Positions 42,491 through 51,828 are shown, numbered from the stretch's first letter. The stretch: DNA of 64,000 nt from Duganella sacchari (GCF_900143065.1 NZ_FRCX01000002.1:186001-250000), one strand, 5' to 3'. Notes: a model not told the origin generated them from the letters alone. A program made the numbers and translations.

Positions 42491-42694
42491 TCACTCCATG
42501 AAGGTGCGTTCGCGGGATGTGTCGCATAGCAGCTGCTGCTGCGCTGCGTAAAGGAGATGTATCTCAGCCAATATGAAGTCTTGAGCTGCATCGGAAAGGG
42601 CGCGCGGCGAGGATGCCGCAAATGCAGTGGTGGCCGGTGCCGTGGTTGCCAGCGCTGTCGTCGGTGCAGTCCTGGATTGCAAAGATCCAGGCAT
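42491..42694 (-). CDS. Doubtful 67-residue ORF directly upstream of tnpA
   Basis: Ala/Thr-rich start (TALATTAPATTAFAASSP) and an amphipathic end (SDAAQDFILAEIHLLYAAQQ). Its terminal codons contain the GGAG that serves tnpA, and it stops six bases before the tnpA ATG, which would allow translational coupling. It lacks a good RBS of its own and no family is recognised. Confidence 0.25.
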   Translation of the reverse strand: MPGSLQSRTAPTTALATTAPATTAFAASSPRALSDAAQDFILAEIHLLYAAQQQLLCDTSRERTFME

Positions 42695-42764
42695 GGATAG
42701 ACTGTTTCAAGCGCGTTCGTCATCGCAATATATCGGCAACGGCCTTGTGAGAAAGTTGTTAAAA

Positions 42765-42794
42765 ATAATGCATCGTTTACTAGTTTTTTGTCAA
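42765..42794 (-). promoter_or_regulatory. Likely tnpA promoter
   Basis: Minus strand TTGACA (perfect -35, 42794-42789), 18 bases, CATTAT (42770-42765), about 280 bases before the transposase start, in an AT-rich stretch. Confidence 0.55.
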
Positions 42795-42914
42795 GCCAAA
42801 ATCGCGGGATTGAACTAAGATCGGTGGTGAAAAAATGCCAATGGGAATCATGATGGGCTATGACCCAAATGACATTTGATTTACTGAAGAATTCCAGTCT
42901 TGTAATTCCCTACT

Positions 42915-43094
42915 CTAGCCCGAACCTAGCACCTTAGCCTGTCGGCGTGTGCGTTCTCCAAGGATTTGATGGCGGCGGTGATCCGTCATTTTCTTCCACT
43001 GGCGGCACTCTTCACGAGTGCGCCAGCACCCGATGCACGCGCCAGTTTTTCCGTCGAATTTGCACAACTCGATGCAGGGAGACTTTACGCTCAT
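42915..43094 (-). CDS. DUF1289-family small Cys-rich protein
   Basis: A 59-residue gene three bases after the dmeF stop. The DUF1289 pattern is complete: SPCIELCKFDGKTGACIGCW with RTREECRQW following, and a basic tail (HQILGERTRRQAK). The four ordered Cys (residues 7, 11, 20, 23) are typical of the family and could hold Fe-S or zinc; this binding is inferred. Its position behind dmeF suggests cotranscription from the DmeR-controlled promoter. Its function with a Co/Ni exporter is unknown. Confidence 0.8.
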   Translation of the reverse strand: MSVKSPCIELCKFDGKTGACIGCWRTREECRQWKKMTDHRRHQILGERTRRQAKVLGSG

Positions 43095-43097
43095 ACG

Positions 43098-44372
43098 TCA
43101 AGCCGCTAATGGAGAATGCACTTCAACAGTGATGTGCGAAAGCCCCTTCTGGTGCTGCAGTCGGCAATGATAGAACGCTGGCCCACGCTGCTCACTGGTG
43201 GCCACGGAAACCACCGCGCCAAAATGGCCTGGGCCCAGGCGCCACACGTGAAGATCCAGCAGTTTGTCGCCAGCACCTTCGATCACACCGCGCACCTTGT
43301 TGGCCATGGAATCGTCGGAGCTGACGTCGACCAAGATCCTCCCGGTGTCGCGCAGCAGTCCGTACGACCAGTTTGCGATGACCAAGGCGCCCACGATGCC
43401 TGCGAGCGGATCCATCCACAGCCAGCCAAACGACTTGGCCAGCAGCAGGCCGATGATCACCAGGACCGAGACTGCGGCGTCGGCGATAACGTGGACATAG
43501 GCAGCGCGCATGTTGTAGTCGTGGGCGTCGCCGCCGTGATCATCGTGACCATGTGCATGCTCCTCGAAGTGCACTTCGTGCTCGCCGCCCGGCAGCGCCA
43601 GGATCACATCGAATCCGTGGGGTTCGGGGATGTCTGATACCGACTCCCAGAACCCCGCTTTTTGGACGAACTGGAATTGCTGGCGCGCACCATCTGGGCG
43701 TACCGTCGTGGCGAGTACCTGATGCGACAGCGGTTCGGCGCCGGCATTGGCAAGTACCCGAAACACTGGAGGCACGCCGTCCTCGAAGATCGACAGCGTG
43801 TAGACGCCCTCGGCCGTGTGGACATGCCGAATTTCGTCATCATGCTCATCATGAGCTTGCTCACCATGCTCATGCTCATGCTCATGCCCGTGGGTATGAC
43901 CGTGGTGGTCGCCGCCACTAAGCAGCCAGGCGCTGACGACGTTGACCCCCAAACCCAGTACCGCAATCGGAATGGCTTCATCGAACCGGATCGACACCGG
44001 CGCCATCAGGCGAACGACGGCCTCGTAGCCAATCAGCAGCGCGATCATGGCGAGAATGATCGCACTGGAGAATCCGGCCAGGTCGCCTAGTTTTCCGGTA
44101 CCGAAGACAAAGCGTCTGTCGTTGGCGTGCTTGCGTGCATAGGTATAGGCCAATGCAGCAATCAGCATCGCGCCGGCATGGGTGGACATGTGCAGGCCAT
44201 CGGCCACCAAGGCCAGCGATCCGAATAGGCTGCCGCCGGCTATCTCGGCAATCATCATCAGGGCGCAAATGAATATGACCGCCCAGGTCTTGCGTTCGTT
44301 GCTTTCGTGGCCCGCGCCCAGAAACACGTGATCATGGCCGGCGGAAAAAGGGGCTTCGTATAGTTCGTTCAT
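43098..44372 (-). CDS. dmeF: Cation diffusion facilitator, Co(II)/Ni(II) efflux type, with inserted domain
   Basis: 424 residues from the ATG at 44372 (an ATG at 44384 overlapping the dmeR stop is also possible). The N terminus HDHVFLGAGHESNERKTW and ADGLHMSTHAGAML (TM2 metal site around Asp58, His61, His65) match DmeF. TM5 carries HVIAD (His294, Asp298). A His-rich loop (157-186, HGHTHGHEHEHEHG) is followed by an insert of about 85 residues (187-270, YTLSIFEDGVPPVFRVL, ESVSDIPEPHGFDVILAL) and a second His stretch before TM5. It exports metal by proton antiport. Coupled to dmeR upstream and DUF1289 downstream. Confidence 0.88.
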   Translation of the reverse strand: MNELYEAPFSAGHDHVFLGAGHESNERKTWAVIFICALMMIAEIAGGSLFGSLALVADGLHMSTHAGAMLIAALAYTYARKHANDRRFVFGTGKLGDLAGFSSAIILAMIALLIGYEAVVRLMAPVSIRFDEAIPIAVLGLGVNVVSAWLLSGGDHHGHTHGHEHEHEHGEQAHDEHDDEIRHVHTAEGVYTLSIFEDGVPPVFRVLANAGAEPLSHQVLATTVRPDGARQQFQFVQKAGFWESVSDIPEPHGFDVILALPGGEHEVHFEEHAHGHDDHGGDAHDYNMRAAYVHVIADAAVSVLVIIGLLLAKSFGWLWMDPLAGIVGALVIANWSYGLLRDTGRILVDVSSDDSMANKVRGVIEGAGDKLLDLHVWRLGPGHFGAVVSVATSEQRGPAFYHCRLQHQKGLSHITVEVHSPLAA

Positions 44373-44380
44373 ATAGGGTC

Positions 44381-44656
44381 TCATTTGAAATAGCTGCGGA
44401 CGATTTCGATCAACTGTTCCTTGCCGTCGTCCTTGTCGTCGCCTGCATGGTCGACATCGACAAGGTGGGTGCGGATGTGATCTTCGAGTACCACACCGAG
44501 CAGGCCGTTCATCGCCCCCCGGCAGCTGGTGATTTGCTGCAGCAGAGCGAGGCAATCACTCTCGTCGACCAGCGCCCGTTCAATGGCATCGACCTGTCCT
44601 CGAATGCGGCGCACACGGTTGAGCAGCTTTTGCTTGTCTCGTATGGTATGGCTCAT
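44381..44656 (-). CDS. dmeR: Metal-sensing repressor of the RcnR/CsoR family
   Basis: 91 residues, all-helical. His3, Cys35, His60 and His64 reproduce the RcnR/DmeR Co/Ni ligand set in number and spacing. It starts at 44656 and is preceded by an AT-flanked G7 tract, the operator style of this family. It should repress dmeRF until Ni(II) or Co(II) binds. The gene is translationally linked to dmeF. Confidence 0.88.
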   Translation of the reverse strand: MSHTIRDKQKLLNRVRRIRGQVDAIERALVDESDCLALLQQITSCRGAMNGLLGVVLEDHIRTHLVDVDHAGDDKDDGKEQLIEIVRSYFK

Positions 44657-44666
44657 GATGAATAAA

Positions 44667-44690
44667 TATAGTATGGGGGGGTATATTATA
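44667..44690. promoter_or_regulatory. DmeR operator and overlapping -10 of the dmeRF promoter
   Basis: TATAGTAT-GGGGGGG-TATATTATA: a run of seven G (44675-44681) flanked by AT inverted repeats, 11-34 bases upstream of dmeR, as in RcnR/DmeR sites. A minus-strand TATAAT (44690-44685) overlaps it, so binding would block the promoter; no good -35 was seen. Confidence 0.65.
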
Positions 44691-44809
44691 TGCTGTGGAG
44701 ACAAACTGCTGGCCAATGTGCTATGCACGCCGCGCATTTGGCGGCGATGTCATCAATTCGATCAGCTTGTCGAGGCGAAGTTTAATTCGTTCTGGTAGCC
44801 ATCAGAACT

Positions 44810-44837
44810 AAAAACTGTCCCTGGGCGGCGGCCCAGG
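44810..44837 (-). terminator. Terminator of the EamA exporter gene
   Basis: Stem CCTGGGC/GCCCAGG with a 4-base loop (44820-44837), followed on the minus strand by GACAG and five T. A separate perfect 14-base palindrome, TTCCAACGTTGGAA, lies just upstream at 44844-44857. Confidence 0.6.
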
Positions 44838-44887
44838 CGACGTTTCCAACGTTGGAAGTTGGCCGCTGTCCGAGTTCCCCCTGGCTG

Positions 44888-45970
44888 TTAGTGCGCGTGA
44901 CGGTGGTGGATATCAGGGTAGTGCTTATGCGCGTGCCGGATCGGTTCATGCAGATGCGGATGCACATGCGGCTCGCTACCATCCCAATCGAAGTCGTGGT
45001 CGTGTTGGTGATGGGCGTCGTGGCTATGCGCGTGCGTATGGTCCAAGACCTCATGCTCATGTTCGTGCTCGTGCGACTCGGTCAGGTGCAGCCAGATGCC
45101 GGCGCCCATCAGCGCGGCGGAGCCCCAAAATATCAGGCCCGGCTGCTCTCGCAGCATCAGTAGCGAAACGACCGCGCCAACGAACGGCGCGGCCGAAAAA
45201 TAGGCGCCGGTGCGCGCCGTGCCCAGATGGCGCAGCGCCAGCACGAACATCACCAAGCTCAGGCCATACCCACACAGACCGACGATGCCGGCCGCCGCCG
45301 CGATCGAGACCGTCGGCAGGCTATAACCCAGTGCGAAGGCGATCGCTAGATTGACTGAACCGGCCACCAGGCCTTTTACACAGGCGATCTGCACCGCGTC
45401 GCTGGCCGAGACCTTGCGCGTCAGATTATTGTCGATGCCCCAGCAGAGGCACGCTCCGATGATGGCCAACGCACCCCATGGCACGCCGATGGTCGGAACC
45501 TGCTCCCACGATAGCAAGACTCCGGCAACGACAATCAGCAGCATGCCGATGAAAATGCGACGATCAAAATTCTCCTTAAACACGAACCAAGCCAGCATTG
45601 ACGTCAGCACGCCTTCCATGTTCAGCAGGAGGGAGGCGGAGGAAGCTGGCGTCATAGTCAGGCCGAACATCAGCAGCACCGGGCCCGCCACGCCGCCCGC
45701 CGCGATGGCACCACCCAACCATTGCAAATCCTTGCGGGTCAACCGCGCTGTATCACCTTGCTCGCTACGCTGCACCAGTGCGCGCAGCAGGTAGAACACC
45801 AGCAGGCCAAGACCGCTCCCCATGTACAGCATGCCGGCGAGCGTCACGGGAGCCACCTGACCCACGAGTGATTTAGCGAACGGCGTACTGACGCCGAACA
45901 AGGCGGCGGCAAGCAGCGCATAGACGACGCCCTTGTGCAAGCCGGGGTGCTGGTTCGATTCTGTATTCAT
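44888..45970 (-). CDS. EamA-family (DMT) exporter with a long His-rich C-terminal tail
   Basis: 360 residues. Two EamA repeats with ten membrane helices (residues 12-295: LLAAALFGVSTPFAKSLVG in the first, GVPWGALAIIGACLCWGIDN in the second). A cytoplasmic tail of about 60 residues is almost half His (HEHEHEHEVLDHTHAHSHDA, then HVHPHLHEPIRHAHKHYP). DMT proteins export metabolites; the tail suggests a metal-binding or metal-export version. Neighbours are dmeRF and a Czc-type RND operon, both divalent-metal systems. Substrate is inferred. Confidence 0.85.
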   Translation of the reverse strand: MNTESNQHPGLHKGVVYALLAAALFGVSTPFAKSLVGQVAPVTLAGMLYMGSGLGLLVFYLLRALVQRSEQGDTARLTRKDLQWLGGAIAAGGVAGPVLLMFGLTMTPASSASLLLNMEGVLTSMLAWFVFKENFDRRIFIGMLLIVVAGVLLSWEQVPTIGVPWGALAIIGACLCWGIDNNLTRKVSASDAVQIACVKGLVAGSVNLAIAFALGYSLPTVSIAAAAGIVGLCGYGLSLVMFVLALRHLGTARTGAYFSAAPFVGAVVSLLMLREQPGLIFWGSAALMGAGIWLHLTESHEHEHEHEVLDHTHAHSHDAHHQHDHDFDWDGSEPHVHPHLHEPIRHAHKHYPDIHHRHAH

Positions 45971-46003
45971 TGTGATCTTGATCTTACTCCTAAAATTGAA
46001 AGG

Positions 46004-46030
46004 GCCGATGCCCGCGAGCCGGGCATCGGC
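46004..46030 (-). terminator. Terminator of the czcICBA-like operon
   Basis: Perfect 11-base stem GCCGATGCCCG/CGGGCATCGGC with a 5-base loop, 18 bases after the RND permease stop. On the minus strand CCCTTTCAATTTTAGG follows, a weak T tract. Confidence 0.75.
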
Positions 46031-46047
46031 ATAGGCATCGGAAACGA

Positions 46048-49000
46048 CTACACCGCCGCTACCTGACGGATATGCTGAGTTGCGACCTTGGCCCGGCGGC
46101 GCAGCACCATGCCGGTGATGGCTGGCAATACGAACAGCGTCAGGATGGTCGAGGTGATCAGGCCGCCAATGACGACCGTTGCAAGCGGCTTTTGCACCTC
46201 GGCACCGGTACCGGTGGCGATCGCCATCGGCACGAAGCCCAATGACGCCACCAACGCCGTCATCAGCACAGGACGCAAGCGTTCCATCGCGCCGTCGATC
46301 ACCGCTGTCGCCGCATCGATACCCTCCGCCAGACGCTTATTGATGGCCGAAATGAGCACCAAGCCGTTCAACACCGCCACGCCGGACACAGCGATGAAAC
46401 CGACTGCGGCCGAGATCGAGAACGGTATGCCGCGCAGTACCAGCGCGAACACGCCGCCGGCCAGCGCGAGCGGCACCGCCGTCAGCACGGTAGCGGTCAG
46501 CATCGCGCTGCCGATCGCCATATACAGCGCGGCAGAGATCAGCACAAAGCAGATTGGCACGATGATAGACAGGCGCTCTGTGGCCGCGCGCAGGTTTTGG
46601 AACTGTCCACCCCATTCGATCCACGATCCCGGCGGCAGCCTGACTTCCTTGGCGAGCCTGGCTTGAGCGTCGTCGACATAGCCGCCAAGGTCGCGGCCGA
46701 CAACGTTCGCTTCCACATAGATGCGGCGTTTGCCGTTGTCGCGGCTCACTTCATTCAACCCCTGGGTGAAGCGGAACTGCGCCAACTGGCGTAGCGGTAC
46801 CGAAGCGCGCACCTGTTCGCCAGTGGCAGGCAGCATCACTGGCAATGCGCCCAGCTCGTCGAGGTTGTTGCGCAGCTCGCGCGGCAAGCGCACCACAATG
46901 TCAAAACGGCGGTCGCCATCGAAGATCTGCCCGGCGGGACGTCCGGCCAGCGCGGTTGAGACCGTATCGGCCACTTCCTTGACGCTCAGCCCGTAGCGGG
47001 CGATTGCCGCTCGATCGAAAGCGATATCGAAGGTCGGGAAACCTTCCGTTTGCGCTACCCGCACGTCGGCCGCACCCGGCGTCTTTCGCAGCACCGCCGC
47101 TATGCTCCTAGCGCTGGCGGCCAGCTGGTCCAGGTCGTCGCCGAAGATCTTGACCGCGACGTCGCTGCGCACGCCGCCGATCAACTCGTTGAAGCGCATT
47201 TCGATGGGCTGGGTGACATCGTAGTTGTTGCCGACCAGCGAGGCGGTCTTGGCGCGGATGCGTTCGATTACCTGTTCCTTGGTAGTCACGCCCGCAGGCC
47301 ACTCGCCCTTGGGTTTGAGGATGATGTAGTTGTCCGATGCGTTCGGTGGCATCGGGTCAGCAGCCAAGCTGGCCGTACCCGCCTTGGAGTAGACCATCTT
47401 GACTTCCGGCAGCGTCATGACCGCGCGTTCCAGCGGCAGGTCGATCGCCACGGACTGGTCGATTGACGTTGACGGGATGCGCACCGACGACAGGTTGAGG
47501 TTTTGCTCGTCCAGGGTCGGCATGAATTCCCGTCCGACGAAGGTGAACGCTACCGCAGCCATCACCAGCACGCCTATGCCTGCGCCGACGAACGGCAGCG
47601 GACGAGCGACAGCACGCCGCAGCCAGGGCTCGTAACGACTTTTCGTGGCGGCAATCACCCGCACTTCCTTCTCCGAGAATCGCCCCTTCATCAGTACCGC
47701 GATCAACGCCGGCACAAACGTCAGCGACAGCACGAACGCCGAGCCCAGTGCTAACATCAGCGTGATGACCATCGGCGAGAACATCTTGCCTTCGACACCC
47801 TTGAACGTCAGGCAAGGCAGGAACACCAGGAGGATGACCAACTGGCCGTAAATGGTCGGGCGCAGCATCTCACGTGACGAAGCCACCACTTCTTCCAGCC
47901 GTTCCTTGAGCTCCAGGGTCCGGCCTTCGTGATGCTGTCTCTCGGCCAGTCTGCGCAGCGTGTTTTCGACGATGATGACGGCGCCGTCGATGATTAAACC
48001 GAAGTCAAGCGCGCCCAGGCTCATCAGATTGCCGGAAATGCCGAGCGCGTTCATGCCGATCGCGCTCATGAGCAGGGACAGCGGAATGACCACTGCCGCG
48101 ATCATGGCGGCACGCCAGTTGCCCAGCAGCGCAAACAGGATGACGATGACTAGCAGCGCGCCCTCGGACAGATTCTTGGCGACGGTGGAGATCGTCGCCA
48201 CCACGAGCTGAGAGCGGTCCAGTGTCGGCACGATCGTGACGCCGTTCGGTAACGTCTTGGCGACGTCCTTGAGCTTCTCGCCGACCGCGTGCGCCACGGT
48301 GCGGCTATTGGCGCCGACTAGCATCAAGGCGCTGCCGACCACCGTTTCGTAACCGTTGCGGCTGGCCGCGCCGGTGCGCAATTCCCCACCGACAGTGACA
48401 TTGGCTACCTGCGCCACGGTGATGGGTACACCATTACGCGTGGCCACGACGGCACGGGCGATCTCATCCTGGCTGCGGATGCGTCCGTCGGCCCGCACCA
48501 GGTAGGATTCGCCCGAGCGGCGGATGTAGTTTGCGCCCACCGAGACGTTCGCGTCCTCGACGGTACGGGCAAGCTCGGCGAACGAGATGCCCTGGGCCGC
48601 CAGTTTGGCCGAATCGGGCTCGACGACGTATTGCTTCACGTAGCCGCCCAGCGAGTCGACGTCGGCCAAGCCAGGCGTGGTGCGCAGTTGCGGGCGCACG
48701 ATCCAGTCTTGCACCGTGCGCAGATAAGCTAACTGGGCAACCTCATCGGCGAGGTGTTCTCCCTGTTCGGTCAGAAAGCTGCCGTCGCTCTGCCAGCCTG
48801 GCTTGCCGTCTTGGCGCGGTGCGTCCTTGCCACCCGGATGGATGTATTCGACGCTGTAGTGGAACACCTCTCCCAAGCCGGTGGACACTGGCCCCATCTG
48901 CGGCGTTGCACCTTCAGGCAGGTCCGCCTTGGCGCGCGCCAGGCGTTCCGATACCTGCTGCCGCATGAAATACAGGTCGGCGCTTTCCTTGAAAACCGCC

Positions 49001-49284
49001 GTGACCTGGCTAAAGCCGTTGCGCGAGAACGAGCGCACGCTTTCCACGCCGTTCAGGCCAGCCAGCGCGGTCTCGATCGGAAACGTCACCCGCTTTTCGA
49101 TCTCGATCGGGCTCAAGGTCGGCACCACGGTATTGATCTGGACCTGCTTGTTGGTGATGTCGGGGGTCACATCGATGGGCAGCAGGTTCAGTTGCCAGGC
49201 GCCCGCCAGCGCGACAACGAGCGTCAAGAAGAGGATCATCCAGCGAGCGCGGACCGAACCGGTCAGTATGGTATCGATCATCAT
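46048..49284 (-). CDS. Heavy-metal RND efflux permease, CzcA/CnrA type
   Basis: 1078 residues, 12 membrane helices, proton-driven trimeric pump. TM4 carries the divalent-metal signature LGALDFGLIIDGAVIIVEN (Asp, Asp, Glu), which marks CzcA/CnrA/NccA-type pumps and differs from CusA. A large periplasmic insert after TM1 has the additional stretch VEYIHPGGKDAPRQDGKPGW. It overlaps the adaptor stop by four bases (ATGA). Based on the dmeRF neighbours, Ni/Co/Zn is more likely than Cu/Ag. Exact metal cannot be given. Confidence 0.92.
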   Translation of the reverse strand: MMIDTILTGSVRARWMILFLTLVVALAGAWQLNLLPIDVTPDITNKQVQINTVVPTLSPIEIEKRVTFPIETALAGLNGVESVRSFSRNGFSQVTAVFKESADLYFMRQQVSERLARAKADLPEGATPQMGPVSTGLGEVFHYSVEYIHPGGKDAPRQDGKPGWQSDGSFLTEQGEHLADEVAQLAYLRTVQDWIVRPQLRTTPGLADVDSLGGYVKQYVVEPDSAKLAAQGISFAELARTVEDANVSVGANYIRRSGESYLVRADGRIRSQDEIARAVVATRNGVPITVAQVANVTVGGELRTGAASRNGYETVVGSALMLVGANSRTVAHAVGEKLKDVAKTLPNGVTIVPTLDRSQLVVATISTVAKNLSEGALLVIVILFALLGNWRAAMIAAVVIPLSLLMSAIGMNALGISGNLMSLGALDFGLIIDGAVIIVENTLRRLAERQHHEGRTLELKERLEEVVASSREMLRPTIYGQLVILLVFLPCLTFKGVEGKMFSPMVITLMLALGSAFVLSLTFVPALIAVLMKGRFSEKEVRVIAATKSRYEPWLRRAVARPLPFVGAGIGVLVMAAVAFTFVGREFMPTLDEQNLNLSSVRIPSTSIDQSVAIDLPLERAVMTLPEVKMVYSKAGTASLAADPMPPNASDNYIILKPKGEWPAGVTTKEQVIERIRAKTASLVGNNYDVTQPIEMRFNELIGGVRSDVAVKIFGDDLDQLAASARSIAAVLRKTPGAADVRVAQTEGFPTFDIAFDRAAIARYGLSVKEVADTVSTALAGRPAGQIFDGDRRFDIVVRLPRELRNNLDELGALPVMLPATGEQVRASVPLRQLAQFRFTQGLNEVSRDNGKRRIYVEANVVGRDLGGYVDDAQARLAKEVRLPPGSWIEWGGQFQNLRAATERLSIIVPICFVLISAALYMAIGSAMLTATVLTAVPLALAGGVFALVLRGIPFSISAAVGFIAVSGVAVLNGLVLISAINKRLAEGIDAATAVIDGAMERLRPVLMTALVASLGFVPMAIATGTGAEVQKPLATVVIGGLITSTILTLFVLPAITGMVLRRRAKVATQHIRQVAAV

Positions 49285-50450
49285 TCTTCCTTGGCGCTTT
49301 TGATCATGTCGGCCTTGACCAGGAAGGCATTGCGGGTGGCGACCTGTTCGCCGGCGTTGATGCCGGATACGATCTGCGCCGCCCCTCCGCTGCGTAACCC
49401 GACTAGCACTGGCTGAGCACGGAAACCGTCCTTGGTTCGCACAAACAGCACGTCGCGGCCATCGATGTTTTGTACCGCATCCTCCGGCACCACGATGCCG
49501 ATGGCACCATCCTTGACATGGAGGCGTACCTGAACGCCTTCGCCAACCACCAGACGGCTGGCCGGCGAGACCGGGGTCAGCACCACGGTGGCCGCCCGAG
49601 TGCTACCGCTGACGGTCGGGGTCACCGACCGCACTATGGCGGCCACTGATGTGCCACCCGGCGCCAAGATCGTGGCGTTGTCGCCTGCGGCAATGCGGCC
49701 GATGTCGGACGCTGACACGGCCGCCTCCACCTGCGCCTGGCCGGCGCCTGCCACCCGGAACAGCTCCGTCTGTGGCTGGACAAAGCCACCGAGCGTCCCC
49801 GTCTGCGCGGTGATTTTTCCGTTGATGGGGCTCACCACCGCCACGGATCTACCGTCACCCGATACTTGAGCGGCACGCGCCACCGAGGAGGCGCGCTGCG
49901 CTTCACTTTCCGCGACCGCCAGCGCCGATTGCGCTGCCTCCATCTCCTGACGAGGCGTCACCCCCAGCTGAAACAGGCTGAGCTCTCGCGCATAGGCCTT
50001 GCGCGCGAGCTCAGCTTTGGCATGAGTCACGCTTCTGTCGGCGGCCATCGTGGTCGCCTCCATGCTGTCTACCTGGGCGAGAGCCTCGCCGGCCCGTACG
50101 GTATCACCAAGCTGGCGCTTGAGACGGGAAATATTGCCGGAAGCGCGCGCCACGACCACCGCTTCGCTGTTGGGCGGAGCGGTGACCGTGCCGGCGGCCA
50201 AAATTTCGGCCTTCATGCCGCCGTTGGTGACCGATTCCACCGCGATCTTAGCAATCGCCAAGTACTGCGCCGGGATCTTGATCTCCGGGACGCCACTATC
50301 TGCCTGCGCGGGTGCCGGCGTTGCAGGTGCCGCCGCTGGCACCTTCCTGGCGTCAAGCCAGTGCGCTGCGCCAAATCCCAGTGCCGCAGCGACGGCGACC
50401 ATTGCTGCGGCCAACGGCCAATTCATGGTGCGGCGTTCATGTTCCATCAT
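49281..50450 (-). CDS. RND efflux periplasmic adaptor (CzcB-like)
   Basis: 389 residues. N-terminal membrane anchor (LAAAMVAVAAALGFGAAHWL), PAPAQ linker, a lipoyl/hairpin region (VARASGNISRLKRQLGDTVR, with helices LARKAYARELSLFQLGVTPR), beta-barrel and membrane-proximal domain (GIVVPEDAVQNIDGRDVLFV). It joins the CzcA permease to the outer-membrane channel. Overlaps both neighbours by four bases. Confidence 0.92.
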   Translation of the reverse strand: MMEHERRTMNWPLAAAMVAVAAALGFGAAHWLDARKVPAAAPATPAPAQADSGVPEIKIPAQYLAIAKIAVESVTNGGMKAEILAAGTVTAPPNSEAVVVARASGNISRLKRQLGDTVRAGEALAQVDSMEATTMAADRSVTHAKAELARKAYARELSLFQLGVTPRQEMEAAQSALAVAESEAQRASSVARAAQVSGDGRSVAVVSPINGKITAQTGTLGGFVQPQTELFRVAGAGQAQVEAAVSASDIGRIAAGDNATILAPGGTSVAAIVRSVTPTVSGSTRAATVVLTPVSPASRLVVGEGVQVRLHVKDGAIGIVVPEDAVQNIDGRDVLFVRTKDGFRAQPVLVGLRSGGAAQIVSGINAGEQVATRNAFLVKADMIKSAKEE

Positions 50451-51781
50451 GGTGCTTCTCCAAATGCGATACGGCCTTCGGCCATTGAGAGGGTGGCGAT
50501 CGCGCGGACACGGGCCAGACGGGCCTCGATGGTGAGCGCTTTCGCTTCGGACTGTGCGCGGCGGATCGCCAGCAGTTCAACCAGCGAGGTCTTTCCGGCG
50601 TCGTAGCCGACGCGGCCAAGCCGGTAGGCATCGGACGCCGCGTGCTCTCCCTGTTCAGCGGCTTGCAGGCGTTTTCCGGACGCCAGCACTTGTGCCAGTG
50701 CGGACCGATGCAGGGCTACAGCTTCCAGTCGGGCCGCCTCTACCCGCATGGCCGCACCGTTGGCGCGCTCCCTGGCGGCGGTGATGCCGCTCTGATTGCG
50801 GTCGAACAACGGAATGCTGGCGGACAAGCCGACGGTGGCCGCGTTCTCGCTGCTCCAGCCGAATTTGCGCACCCCGATGCTTACACCAATATCCGGGATC
50901 CAGCGCTTTTCCTCCACCCGTACCTGCGCAGCAACCGCATCGCGTTCAGCCGTGGCGCTCGCCAGTGCCGGTGCGTCGGCTGCCGTCCAACCGTCGGATG
51001 GACGAACGGCGGCCGCGACGGACAAAAATGGATGATCGATGTGCGTGAACGATTCGGTTGCTCCGACCAGTGCCGACAGGCGCTCCAGCGCCTCGGTGGC
51101 ATCGGCCGAGGCCGATTGCACCGCTGCCTGAGCGGCTGCTACGCTGGCGCGGGCCTGCGCCGTGCGCAACTCCGCTTCCCGGCCGGCGTTCACCAGCGCC
51201 TGCGCGGCGCGCAGATCGTCCTGTGCCCTGACCAGTTCGGCGTCGGCGACTTCCTGGCGTTGTTGCATAGCCTCGGCGGTGGCGTAGACGACCGCCAGTT
51301 CGTTGGCGAAGGTCATACGCGCTAGCCGCTCGCGGGCGACGGCGGCAGCCGATTTGCGCTGTTCGGCATCAATGCGGGCGGACCGCTTGCCGCCGATCTC
51401 GAACACCTGTGTGATGGCGTAGGTATCCTGGCGCTGGCTGACGCCCCCGGACTTGGGCGCACCAAGGTTCTCGGCAGTGACGCTTAGCGTCGGATTAATC
51501 CAGGCGCTAGCTTGGCGCGCGTCCGCAGTAGCGGCCCGAAGGTTGGCCGCTTGTTCGAGCAACTGGGGCGCGTTAGCCTGGGCTTGAACCAGGAGTACTG
51601 AGAAAGACGGTGTCTCGGCGGCGTGACTCGGCAAATAGCTTGCGCCAAGGAACAGGCAAAGTAGCGCACCACGGAGTGCGCCTGATCGTGATGCGAAATT
51701 GGATTGCTGTGTCGGGCGGACGCGAACATCCACCAGAACGCCACACGACCAAGCGCGCGGACGTATAGAAATTTTATGCAT
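50447..51781 (-). CDS. TolC-family outer-membrane channel (CzcC-like)
   Basis: 444 residues. Start at 51781 follows AGAGG. An extended N-terminus of about 55 residues ends in a signal peptide (LRGALLCLFLGASYLPSHAA). Two OEP repeats follow: AQANAPQLLEQAANLRAATA with NPTLSVTAENLGAPK in the first, EKRWIPDIGVSIGVRKFGW in the second, and a long helical end (YDAGKTSLVELLAIRRAQSE). It forms the exit duct of the RND system. Confidence 0.9.
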   Translation of the reverse strand: MHKISIRPRAWSCGVLVDVRVRPTQQSNFASRSGALRGALLCLFLGASYLPSHAAETPSFSVLLVQAQANAPQLLEQAANLRAATADARQASAWINPTLSVTAENLGAPKSGGVSQRQDTYAITQVFEIGGKRSARIDAEQRKSAAAVARERLARMTFANELAVVYATAEAMQQRQEVADAELVRAQDDLRAAQALVNAGREAELRTAQARASVAAAQAAVQSASADATEALERLSALVGATESFTHIDHPFLSVAAAVRPSDGWTAADAPALASATAERDAVAAQVRVEEKRWIPDIGVSIGVRKFGWSSENAATVGLSASIPLFDRNQSGITAARERANGAAMRVEAARLEAVALHRSALAQVLASGKRLQAAEQGEHAASDAYRLGRVGYDAGKTSLVELLAIRRAQSEAKALTIEARLARVRAIATLSMAEGRIAFGEAP

Positions 51782-51828
51782 GAAAAGCCTCTACTGGATT
51801 GAACTGGATGCAGTACGGCGGGCCGTGA

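Larger units (their letters stand above)
42485..42914. other. 430-base region upstream of tnpA
   Basis: It carries the likely tnpA promoter (42765-42794) and a doubtful small ORF (42491-42694). The rest shows no gene and no recognisable transposon end. Confidence 0.5.

Noticed and set aside
43116..43637. Plus-strand ORFs around 43.1-44.1 kb
   Set aside because: Antisense to dmeF; the His-rich and membrane pattern is in the minus frame.
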